Source of the DNA: Tillus elongatus
Taxonomy: Eukaryota > Arthropoda > Insecta > Coleoptera > Cleridae
DNA length: 64,000 nt
Direction: 5' to 3'
Assembly: GCA_964006375.1 (NCBI GenBank)
Contig: OZ023265.1
Coordinates: 117,379,858-117,443,857, forward strand
The notes under the pieces are model-generated. The model was not told the DNA's origin. It worked only from the letters and a program-made list of their open reading frames with translations, and ran no database searches. The number at the start of each line of letters is the position of its first letter. Positions within the stretch are counted from its first letter, which is position 1. Below, in pieces: positions 11,796 through 24,555 of the stretch. Both the position numbers and the translations under genes were made by a program.

Positions 11796-12094
11796 CTACA
11801 CTGTATTGGAGTATAAATTAAATAATATATGTGATGTGTAAAGCTATAGAAAGAGTATGTTGGCTAACTTTTGTGTTTATAGTGTAAATGCTAAATATCG
11901 GAGCTTGTTTTTTTGTAGCAGTTCAATTTGGAGCGTTAATCTTGAATAATGTTTGAGAGACCTAACTGGTGTTTTATAGGGAGATGTAAGAGCGTATACA
12001 TGTGTGCGATGGTTAGAATATGTAACATATACCGGTTAGTTGTGTATGCGTGGATGTGAGACTTTGTGTCTGTATGCAGGTATGTAGAGGCGTG
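11795..12094. other. Unassigned stretch
   Basis: Nothing recognised; degenerate TG-rich sequence increases towards the right. Confidence 0.5.
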
Positions 12095-12096
12095 TA

Positions 12097-13165
12097 CAGG
12101 GTGATTTTTTAAAGTGTCTCATCCCTGTAATTTCTTTATTATCAGAGATATAAAAAAATTCTCACGCCATCTGACAAACTACCATGCGATGAGTTAAAAT
12201 ATTGCGACAGAAAAACAATTGCACATCGCCTTCATAGAAATCCATGGCCAACGTTGATTTTATTAAATGGAAAGATAGACCTCAGACACATACATTCGAT
12301 GTAGAATCGAAATCAGCGTAGAACGATGCGAGCTCACATTTCTGAGTCGAGCCGATTCAGAAGCATGACGTCACAAAATTTCAAAATGTGGCTGATTTTT
12401 TTCAGTGTCTCACCCCTGTAATTTCTTTATTATCAGAGATATAAAAAAATCAAACGCCATCTGACAAACTATCATGCGATGAGTTAAAATATTGCGACAG
12501 AAAAACAATTACACATCGCCTTCATAGAAATCCGTGGCCAACGTTGATTATCTTAAATGGAAAGATAGGCCTCAGACACATACAGTCGTTGCAGAATCGA
12601 AATCTGCGTACAACGATGCCACGCTCGCATTTCTGAGTCGAGGCGTTTCGGAAACATGACGTCACAAAATTTCAAAATGTTGCTGATTTTTTTAAGTGTC
12701 TCACGCCTGTAATTTCTTTATTATCAAAGATATCAAAAAAATTCAAACGCCATCTGACAAACTATCAAGCGATGAGTTAAAATATTGCGACAGAAAAACA
12801 ACTGCACATCGCCTTCATAGAAATCCGTGGCCAACGTTGATTTTCTTAAATGGAACGATAGGCCTCAGACACATACAGTCGATGCAGAATCGAAATTTGC
12901 GTACAGCTATACCATGCTGGCATTTCTGAGTCGAGTCGTTTCGGAGACATGACGTCACAAAATTTCAAAAGTGTGTGATTTTTTTAATTGTCTCACCCCT
13001 GTAATTTATTTATTATCAGAGTTATCAAAAAAATATATTAACCTATTCACTGCGAACTGCTTTATAACGTAAAACTATTTTTTTGTTAGATGGCGTTGTA
13101 ATTTTTTGGTTATCTCTCATAATAAAGAAATTACAAGGGTGAGACACTTAAAAAAAATCACCCTG
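12097..13165. mobile_element. MITE with TA target site and internal satellite
   Basis: Inverted termini of about 80 bp: 12097-12178 begins CAGGGTGATTTTTTAAAGTG and its reverse complement closes the element at 13084-13165 (ending CACTTAAAAAAAATCACCCTG). Both ends are flanked by TA. A TA target site and CAGGGTG termini are typical of Tc1/mariner-type MITEs. The interior carries three 291-bp tandem units that repeat the TIR-proximal sequence. No transposase is encoded. Confidence 0.8.
12114..13040 (+). repeat. 291-bp tandem repeat (3 units plus partial)
   Basis: Units begin at 12114, 12405 and 12696 with a partial fourth at 12988, each starting with a variant of GTGTCTCACCCCTGTAATTT. The array forms the body of the MITE, and each unit begins with a copy of the terminal repeat. 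Confidence 0.9.
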
Positions 13166-13311
13166 TACGTGTGTTCATATGTACACAATGCGAAAATAAA
13201 ATACGTAGAAGAGGAAGAAGAATGAGGATAAATCTTGCGTTAATGGGATAGGTGAAGAGGAGGGGTGAGAGATAGGTATCCTGTAGTTTTGCTTGGGTTT
13301 TGTATGGGGTA

Positions 13312-13590
13312 AGATAAAGTGACAACATATTTTGAGACCTATTTTCATTTTTAATAATATTTTGATGTTTCTTATCTTTCCTATCATATACAAGTTATTA
13401 AAGTTAGGGACTATATTTGTTTTTTTTTTGTATTTTATAATTAGAAAACATTTTGGGTATGGGGTAAGATAAGGTGACAACATATTTTGCGAATTATTTT
13501 CATTTTTGATAATATTTTGATGTTTCTAATCTCTCTGAGCACATACAAGTTATTAAACTTAGGGACTATGTTTAATACAAATACTCAAAG
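13312..13590 (+). repeat. 145-bp tandem duplication
   Basis: GTATGGGGTAAGATAA..GTGAC occurs at 13312 and 13457, followed in both by TTTCATTTTT.ATAATATTTTG and ACAAGTTATTAAA.TTAGGGACTAT. There are two diverged copies directly before a retrotransposon fragment. Confidence 0.8.
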
Positions 13591-13593
13591 GGA

Positions 13594-15106
13594 ATGATCC
13601 CAGAAATTGTTCTCACAAAATGCGCACCAGAACTTGCTCCTGTCCTGACTCGTCTGTTTCAGACATCTTACAATATAGGCATATTCCCTAGTAACTGGAA
13701 AACTGCTCGAGTACGACCCGTCCCCAAGAAAGGATCCAAAGCGCTTCCTAGCAACTACAGACCTATTTCTCTCCTTTCAGTCGCCTCTAAATAATGGAAA
13801 AGTCTATAAACACCGAACTACTAAAATGTATTGAAAAACACAGTTTAATCCACGACAGGCAGTATGGATTCCGACAGCCCAAATCAACTGCCGACCTTTT
13901 TTACTTTGTCACCCATTCTTGGAACAAGTCTATGGAACTACACGGTGAATCCCAGGTTTGGCACGCAGCGCTGCTTTATAAATTTCCGGCTTATGGCCTA
14001 CCACCAAAACTCTGTACCTGGACAGCAAATATCCTCTCCAACCGGAGCATATCTGTTGTCGTGGATTACCGTTCCTCTAAACTGTATCTAATTAATGCAG
14101 GAGTCCCTGAGGGTTAAGCTTTGGCCTCTACTTTGTTTCTTCTCCACATCAATGACCTCCTCTCTAGCACATCCAACCCAGTTCACAGTTACGCGGACGA
14201 CAGCACCCTCCAGTAAAATATACAATATTCTAAGCCTCTTTAGCCCAATTAGATGAGGATCGCAGACTCATGGAGGGTTCTGTCTCTGTGGATCTTCAAA
14301 AAATATTGGACTGGGGAGGTATAAATCTTGTACAATCCAACTCCACCAAGGCTCAGGCTTGCCTTCTATCTCATAAAAGATACACCAGCCCTAGACCCAT
14401 CACAATCAACAACCAAGTTATTCAATGTATTGAGTCCTTTTCAGTTGTTAGAATTTCTGTGCATCGAAATCTCAATTGGCACCAACATGTCACATCAATC
14501 GCAGAAGCGGCTGCTAAGAAATTAGGTTTCCTCTTCCGGGCTCGCAAATACTTTTCACCAGCTAATCTCTGTACCTTATATACTTTACAAATAAGGCTAC
14601 ACCTCGAATACTGCTCCCACATCTGGGGTGCCGCTGCCGCTTCTACACTCGCTATCCTGGACTCCCTTCAGAAGAGAGGTATACGTCTCATCGGTGACCT
14701 CTCCCTCACCCAAAGGCTGCCATCTCTTGCCCACCGACGTGCCGTTGGTGACCCTTCTCTCTTTTACAGATATAGACACGGGCACTGCTCGAAGGAGCTT
14801 TCTTACATAGTTCCTCCACCTGCTGCACCCAACAGATCTACCAGGGGAACAGAGCGAATACACCCTTTTACTCTCCAGGTCCCCATACATAGAACATCTT
14901 GTTATGCACGCTATTTTGTCCCGAGGAGTTCCAACTTGTGGAATTCCTTGCCGGCACATGTTTTTCCTTCTCCCCCGAACCCCCAAACCTTCAAGTCCAA
15001 AATTATTAAATTGCCTCTTTCCTCCTCGTCGATACAAACGGTAAGATAGTATTTAAGCTGTGAACTCTCGTGGTGTGTTGTTGAAATAAAAAAATTTAAA
15101 AAAAAG
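13594..15106 (+). pseudogene. Jockey/CR1-like non-LTR retrotransposon, RT and 3' end
   Basis: 5'-truncated element. The fingers begin with IPEIVLTKCAPELAPVLTRL, GIFPSNWKTARVRPVPKKG and SNYRPISLLS. A stop at 13791 is followed by HDRQYGFRQPKSTADL and the palm. Motif A is gone: SQ joins directly to VWHAALL, an in-frame 36-bp loss relative to the copy at 41612. GVPEG is then followed by TAA; YADDSTL (14191-14211) keeps motif C. The last frame, 14270-15049, carries the RT C-terminus (LEYCSHIWGAA, LWNSLPAHVFPSP). A short 3' UTR and an A-rich tail close it at about 15106. No endonuclease is present. Confidence 0.85.
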
Positions 15107-15129
15107 AATCCGAATACAATATAAAAGAC

Positions 15130-17482
<2,353 letters not shown>

Positions 17483-17485
17483 GAA

Positions 17486-17895
<410 letters not shown>

Positions 17896-18044
17896 TACAC
17901 AATTAAGACCATGATAATAAGGATTTAAATTAAATTATATTTGAGGATTACTTATGTATAACACTCCTTAAAAAAGCCATATGGCGGACTACCGAACTTT
18001 TTAGCGAAATTTTTTTTTAAAAATTCGCTTATGGGGAGATCTGT

Positions 18045-18047
<3 letters not shown>

Positions 18048-18124
<77 letters not shown>
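18048..18124. repeat. (TA)n tract in HINE-like element
   Basis: Uninterrupted TA run. Confidence 0.95.
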
Positions 18125-18126
<2 letters not shown>

Positions 18127-18719
18127 TATCGATAACTCAAAAAATAATGGACCGATCTTGATAAAATTTGCAGAGTACCTTCCTTTTGCAAGTGGCTTGG
18201 ATAAGTTCGTTAGCCAGGAAAATGGGACCAGGTTTTCCCGGAAAATTTTGTATTTTCTTTATAAAAAAATTCATATCTCCGCAAATAACAAAGTAAGGGC
18301 AACTAAATTTGATGCGCGTGTTTGTATTATAAAGAGTGAACTCTGTACCAAAATTTAGGTCCCTATCTTTAAAGAAAAAGAAGTTATGGGCAGTTAAAGC
18401 AATAAATGTTGAAGTTTTCCTCAAAACGTCAAACTCGCAATATTAAACGTCAAAATTGGCAATGTTTAGGCAAAGAATGTAAAACAAATACCATTTGTGA
18501 AAAGAAAATGTTGCAAGAAGACTGTTCTGCAAACCCTTAAGTTTCAGATTCAACCGTCATTGCCCTTCATTTTACTAAAATGTTTACAGAAAATCCATTT
18601 CAAATAGACCCTTTCTCTGATGCTTTGGCTGTCAGTTTAGTTAAGTTTGGTAGCTGTTTGGATATTTATTTGTAGGTTTAGTGAAGTTTATGGTTTAACG
18701 GCTTATAATTTTTTTTAGC

Positions 18720-19445
18720 TAATTATCGTGGAACAAATTAGTTAATGCATTTTTGCATTTTTTATCGAAATATGATGCGTTTATCTTAAAAAAAATCTGG
18801 ACGCAGTAAGTGCGTTTTGGTAGCGAATTTTCGGTAAATTTGCAGTTTAGCTCCCGAACGCTTTTCAAAACACTGTTTTCAGAAACCTGCCTACCCCCCT
18901 GGATCCACAAACCCCAAGAAAAATTTCTTGTTCACACTCCCCAAGGAAGTTACGGGACCAGGAGTGAGTAGGGGTGCATAATTTTTTTAGCTAATTTTTG
19001 TAGAACAAATTCGTGAATGCATTTTTCCATTTTTTTTTCGAAATAGGATGCGTTTGTAGGAAAAAAAATCTGGACGTAGTAAGTGCGTTTTGGTAGCGAA
19101 TTTTCGATAAATTTGCAGTTTAGCACCCGAACGCTTTTCAAAAAACTGTTTTCAGAAACCTGCCTAGGCCCCCACCCCTCTGGATCCACAAACTTCAAGA
19201 AAAATTTCTTGTTCACACTCCCCAAGGAAGTTACGGGACCAGGAGTGAGTAGGGGTGTATAATTTTTTGAAAACTAATTTTCGTAGAACAAATTCGTTAA
19301 TGCATTTTTGCATTTTTTATCGAAATATGATGCGTTTGTAAGAAAAAAATCTGGACGCAGTAAGTGCGTTTTGGTAGAAAATTTTCGGTAAATTTGCAGT
19401 TTAGCTCCCGAACGTTTTTCAAAAAACTGTTCAGAAACCTGCAGG
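18720..19445. repeat. 273-281-bp tandem repeats within the HINE-like element
   Basis: Three units aligned on CTGGACG.AGTAAGTGCGTT at 18797, 19070 and 19351. Each includes the reversed 3' stem-loop, GAACGCTTTTCAAAA, and TTTTTGCATTTTTTATCGAAAT. The first two also contain GGATCCACAAAC and CTTGTTCACACTCCCCAAGG; the third is shorter. Confidence 0.85.
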
Positions 19446-19960
19446 TGAGGTCCTAGTAATGTTTCTGAAAACAATTTGTTGAAAAGCGTTCGGGTGCTAA
19501 TCTGCAAATTTCCCAAAGTTTCATTAAATCCTTCAAATTTCAATAACTCAATTTGCTATTAACGTAAGCTTTGTTGGATAGAAAACCAACATTTAAGTTT
19601 ATTTTCGGCAAATTTTTGTATATTTTCAAACCATAAGTAATTTTGATAAAATATAGTACATTGTTTCTACCACATAGGCTATACCGGTAATCAGATTTAT
19701 GCCTGCTCGCATTTGCTATTAAAAACATTTTTATGGAAAATCACTTCCATAACACATTTGCTGCATCTAGACTTTTGAAAAATGTTTATATATTTTCAAA
19801 CAATAAATTTATTTCAATGAAATATGGTACATTGTTTCTACTACATAGGCAACCAAGTTTGATGCCTGCTTTCATCAAAGAAAGACATTTGCTATTAAAA
19901 ATATTTTAAAGAAAATTCGCTACCATAACGCACTTGCTGCGTCCCGAGATTTTTTATCAG

Positions 19961-21050
19961 TTTAGAACTTGAGACGCTGTTATTATTTGTTAAAAAGTAA
20001 AATTCTATCAAGAATGTACGTAAAATAAGCAGAACCAGTATTGTGTCGTGTGGAATTTGCAGAGATACCCTCTCTTTATATCTGTACTTACGTCAAGAGT
20101 AAAAACGCATTACTCCAATCACGTTTTAAACAATGGGGCCATGAAGTGCAGAGAGACTGTCCAATATACCTACATATTGAATATGATGGAACAACATTAA
20201 GAGCAGAGTATCATAAAGCAGTTAAACACACCAGAGCAAGCGCTGGTTGTAGAAGGGCTACAATGGAGGTTGAGTGACCACTTGAGCTTCTATTGTATAC
20301 TCCTGCTGCTGGTAGCAGGAACCGTCGGCTGAAGCAGGAATCGTCAACTGAATAAGCTAAAAGAGCTTTGTTGTTTTTAGTTGAAATTACACATATCGAT
20401 TATATACAATCAAACTGGCTGATGTAGTATATTCAAAAAGAAAATAAGTCGGTTGGTGATACGTCAGTTGAGAATTGTGCAAAATATTTCAAATATTTTA
20501 CAAATAGCACTGAATTTCGTTTCTCTGTTGAGACTCAACTCCTGCTCATAGTAATACTGTAACTACACAGTGTGAAACCGCTAAATAAATATATAATTTA
20601 TTAGATCTGTCATTTACCCAATACTGAGGGTGACTGGAGGTTGTGTTTTAATTATTATAGAACGAGCAATATATTTTGGTACTAATATGTTGACAAAAAA
20701 GTATCGAAAACACAGGTTATCTGTTAGTGTGGTAGACTTTTCCAGCTTAAACGATTTGTTAGGGATTTCAATTACAAAACAGCTTATACAAATAATATAC
20801 CTGACAAAGGTAAGATAAAATTAACATGAAACGCAAATAGAGTCCAATTATCATTTAAAGGTATTTTCAGAAAAAATAGTGTATTTTCAGAAAAAACAGT
20901 GCACTTGTAAAACAAAAACCCACCTGCAGAAAATGAATATTTAATATAACTCTAATGTTGTGCAAATAATATTGTTTATTTATAGCATTACCTATATATT
21001 TTTATATTTACGTGATACGACAATATCACAATTAACTACTATGTGAAACA
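19961..21050. other. Unassigned stretch
   Basis: An open frame at 20041-20277 has no recognisable family (it contains CPIYLHIEYDGTTLRAEYHK). A second short frame at 20630-20818 is also unrecognised. Neither has neighbours that support a gene call. Confidence 0.4.
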
Positions 21051-22226
21051 AAAAAAAACTCGGGACGCAGCAAGTGCGTTATGGTAGTGAATTTTTATTA
21101 AATGTTTCAAATTTAAATAACTCAATTTTCTATAAACTTAGAGAGTTTCATTTTAATACGTAGTAAGGTCTTTCCTAAGGCAAGACATCCACAAAATTTC
21201 ATTAAAATAACTTTGTAATTTTCGGAGAAAAAAATTTTTTTCGAAAGAAAATTTGAAGTTTGAATAACTCAATTTTCTCTAAACTTAGAAAGTTGAATTT
21301 TGTTACGTAGTATGATCTCTCCTGCGGCAACATATATAGTAAATTTCATTAAAAGAGCTTTGTTACTTTCGGAGAAAAAAATTTTTTTTTAAAGAAAACT
21401 CAAAACTCAAAAAACATATAAAAATTAAACCTATTTACAAATGAACTTTAATAAGATATTATGCTGTGACAATACCTCTCTCAAGCAGTGGCGATTTCTC
21501 CTAGTGAGCTAGGTGTGCGCCGCACACCCTAAAATATAATCAAAATGTGCACAGTTATATATGTTTTATTTCTTTTTCCCTTAGTCTTAATACACTACAT
21601 ATTTTATTACAATCGATTTAAATTACTTATTTGATTTCATAAATAGTCGGTTAATAGTGACTCGGAAGGAAGTAGATACCACGTCTAACTAACATATTCA
21701 GAGAATATGAGTAGATCAATAGCAACTGGCAATGAATTCGGTTAGTTCCCCAGCCACGTGTTTAGAATAGTGAGGAAAATACGATTGATTTTAACACTGC
21801 AGTGAGCTATAAATATTTTATTAACTCAGTTATCTATAATCTTAGATAGTTTAATTTTGGTAGGTAGTAAGGTATTTCCTAGGACAAGATATCCACCAAA
21901 TTTCATTAAAATACCTTCGTAATTTTTGGAGAAAAAAAATTGTTTCAAAAGAAAATTTAAAATTTAAATAACTCAATTTTCTCTAAACATAGACAGTTGA
22001 ATTTTGGTACGCAGTACAATCTCTCCTGAGGCAACATATATACTAAATTTCCATTACACAGCTTTGTTACTTTCGGAGAAAAAAATTGTTTCGGAAGAAA
22101 ACTCAAAATTTTCCCGGAAAACCCCGTCTGATTTTTCTGACTAACGAACTCATCCAATCCATTAATAAAAGAAAGGCACTTGCCAAGTTTCATCGAAATC
22201 GGTTATTTTTTTTTGAGTTAGCGGTT

Positions 22227-22308
<82 letters not shown>

Positions 22309-22437
22309 TGAAACTGACCCCGGATATGGGTTCTAGGGGTCCTAGTTCGCACTCATTTGAAAGAATTTTTGCGAAGTCTCACCATCGATACCTCTCTATT
22401 AGTGAATTTTTTTTTTTAATTCACTAAAAAATTAGCT
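21051..22437 (-). mobile_element. HINE-like element, minus orientation, with internal insertion
   Basis: The reversed 3' end (GGGACGCAGCAAGTGCGTTA then GGTAGTGAATTTTTAT) lies at 21062-21103. The reversed 5' hairpin (TTAGTGAATTTTTTTTTTTT..AATTCACTAA) lies at 22399-22426, with TA at 22229-22303. Between them are four diverged copies of a 130-140-bp segment (21102, 21260, 21815 and 21960, each with CTCAATTTTCT.TAAAC.TAGA or a close variant), split by unrelated sequence at about 21484-21800. That unrelated block includes GTGTGCGCCGCACACCC, a short palindrome. Confidence 0.6.
22229..22303. repeat. (TA)n tract in HINE-like element
   Basis: Uninterrupted TA run. Confidence 0.95.
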
Positions 22438-22856
22438 GACGTGTTCGAGCGTTTTTCACATTTCTCTTCGAAATATGAATTTTATTTCATAACTGCGGTC
22501 CACACTGTATATTATTGGCTTAGCACTGCTATCTCCGTTATTGTTAGAACCAGAGTGTCAGTTAATCGAAGTAATAAAAAAATTTAAGCTGACTGGATCT
22601 GTTTTTAGACATATTTTTTTCAAGTATTTAAAAAGCAGAATTTTTTAATTTGTTTATTTTTTCCATCTAATTATTTGTTAAAATTTTCTAGTAAACAAAA
22701 GCAAGTTAGATTTAGAAGAATACTACAAGACTGGATAAACACGTTTTGCATTTTCTATCACGGTAAAGTGCGTTGATACTTTTTTATAATGAACAACATA
22801 CTTGATATATAAATCTCTCCCGCAAAGCAGTTGTATTCATAGTTACGATTATTAAT
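22438..22856. other. Unassigned AT-rich stretch
   Basis: Nothing recognised. Confidence 0.5.
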
Positions 22857-22911
22857 GCCATTGCGATTTCAATATTTTCCATCCATGTGGAAATATTGAA
22901 ATCGCAATGGC
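22857..22911. repeat. Near-perfect stem-loop
   Basis: Left arm 22857-22880 (GCCATTGCGATTTCAATATT...) and right arm 22889-22911 are inverted copies with a single-base bulge around an 8-nt loop. It lies exactly at the left boundary of a reverse transcriptase fragment. Confidence 0.85.
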
Positions 22912-23545
22912 ATTCTTAACATTCCAAAACACTGCAAAGACCCGCTGTTTCCTCAGAACTATAGGCCCATTAGCCTACTCTGTGCCATCGGCAAAATCGC
23001 GAAAAACTAATTTAGCAAGGCCTCATTCACCTCTGAGAACCATATCCTTCCTGATGAGCAATTCGGTTTCAGACACCAGCACTCCACCAGAGACCAAGTC
23101 CTTTGAGTGGTGAAAAATATCACCGAAGGATTCAACAAAAGCAAGTCAACTGGTGCCAGATTTCTCGACATTTCTCAAGCCATCGACAGGGTATGGCATG
23201 CAGGCCTCCTAAACAAACTTCTATCATTTAATTATCCACTCCCTCTGATACTACTAATCAAGTCATACCTACAACAGAGGAAGTTCCAGGCCAAATATCT
23301 GGGAACCAGATCTAGAACCTATTCAGCCACGGCTGGCCTCCCGCAGGGTTCTGCCATCTCGCCTCTGCTGTACAATATATTTATCGCAGACTCGCAGACA
23401 TACCGACACCGCCCCTAAACGTGAAATACGCATTGTACGTAGACGACACTACTATCCTCGGCAGCTGCATTCAGCCGAGGATAATAACTGAACGTCTGCA
23501 GACCGCCGCAGACTTGCTGCAAGGCTGGTGTAGGACTATCTGATA
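22912..23545 (+). pseudogene. Jockey-like reverse transcriptase fragment
   Basis: RT fingers are scattered over frames at the start (counterparts of PISLL, EQFGFRHQHSTRDQV). The palm is then open at 23107-23418: VVKNITEGF, FLDISQAIDRVWHAGLLNK with the motif A Asp present, and GLPQGSAISPLLYNIFIAD. After a frameshift the catalytic motif C appears as YVDDTTIL (23439-23462), where the more usual YADD has Ala replaced by Val. The fragment ends near a stop at 23541. Endonuclease and the C-terminal region are absent. It directly precedes a Penelope remnant, but that juxtaposition looks accidental. Confidence 0.8.
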
Positions 23546-23747
23546 GATGTACTAGTTATTAAAAATAAAACTAATGGCTCGCTTGAATTCGATGTCTGCA
23601 GGAAGGAAACTGCCACTATTATATTCCTAACGACTCACATCATACGTTTGTACAAAAAACGACTAGTTTAAATTTCTTGGTAAGCAGATTGATAAATTTT
23701 CGTTAAGTAAAAGTAGATGTAATATATAATTAAAGTACATAAAAAAC

Positions 23748-24350
23748 GTGGCGAGATATAACGGTTATTCGGATGGTTTAGTGAACAAATTGGTTAACAA
23801 ACACAAAACAAAGAAAAGGCTATCTGAATGCACGACATTTACGAAAGATAAAAATAGAGAAAAATTTGTCTGTCTACCTTATGAACTCCGTATCACAAAG
23901 GGCCTGGAAAGTATTTTTAAGAAAGCCGATTTACATTTGACTTTTTCAACGAAAAGTAATTTAAAAAATTTGTTGAGTAATACGAGAGACAAAGACAAAG
24001 CCACCGAAATGTCGGGTATTTATAAGATAAGTTGCAAAGATTGTAATCTTAAATACGTGGGTCAAACCAGGAGAAACATAGCTCCCAGATTTCGTGAATA
24101 TCTCACACATTTACGATATGGTACGGTAGACAAATCATGTGTGGCACAACATATATGGGATGATAATCACCACATTGACAATGAAAAATTTAAACTTGTC
24201 AAAAATGTTAGACATCAATCTATGCTTGATGCTTTTGAAAGTGTTTATATATCAAGGTCGATTAAGAACAAAACGTCATTGAATCGTGCGGTACCTTTAA
24301 TTTCAAGCCCTTTAGTTTCACTTTGCACTTTACTAGCTAAGCACTCCTAA
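23748..24350 (+). pseudogene. Penelope-like element, GIY-YIG endonuclease end
   Basis: A 200-residue open frame. The N-terminal half is the linker typical of Penelope-like elements (KFVCLPYELRITKGLESIFK, LHLTFSTKSNLKNLL). Residues about 88-140 form a GIY-YIG nuclease: SGIYKISCKDC with the Cys pair, then KYVGQTRRN, then the conserved Arg in RFREYLTHL, and later FESVYISRS with the catalytic-type Glu. The sequence is intact across this domain but the upstream Penelope RT is missing, so it is a 5'-truncated copy. No LTR-like repeats are seen. Confidence 0.8.
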
Positions 24351-24555
24351 TCTGTCTGGCAGAATAATAAATTATTGTTAATAACTCAGCCGGTCTTTAC
24401 AGATACTAGGCTCTACGTTTAGTTCTCGACTTAGAAACCCCATTTCGTTGTATCCAAGAAGTCAATATAAATACTTGTTTTTATGTAGAATTTCAGTTGA
24501 AATATTTATCCTTTGTTAAAGTTAACATTGTGAGGGAAACAGTCGTTTTTTTTGT

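Larger units (their letters stand above)
17999..19960 (+). mobile_element. HINE-like element with amplified 3' module
   Basis: The 5' hairpin (TTAGCGAAATTTTTTTTTAA..AATTCGCTTA) starts at 18000. It is followed by GGGGAGATC, the TA tract (18048-18124) and the short-subtype body (CGATAACTCAAAAAATAATG, GGCTTGGATAAGTTCGTTAG, GGTTTTCCCGGAAAATTTTG). The inner segment that starts with an inverted copy of the 3' end is present three times in tandem (18797, 19070, 19351). Two forward 3' ends follow (a diverged one at 19735-19775 and GAAAATTCGCTACCATAACG at 19912). Boundaries follow comparison with 24556-25826. No proteins are encoded. Confidence 0.6.

Noticed and set aside
14597..15037. Long open frame on the minus strand opposite the retrotransposon
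   Set aside because: It is the antisense shadow of the RT C-terminal region, which is conserved in the plus frame in two copies.
20041..20277. 78-codon frame with IYLHIEYDGTTLRAEYHK
   Set aside because: Looks compositionally like protein, but no family is recognised and no second exon or element end supports it.
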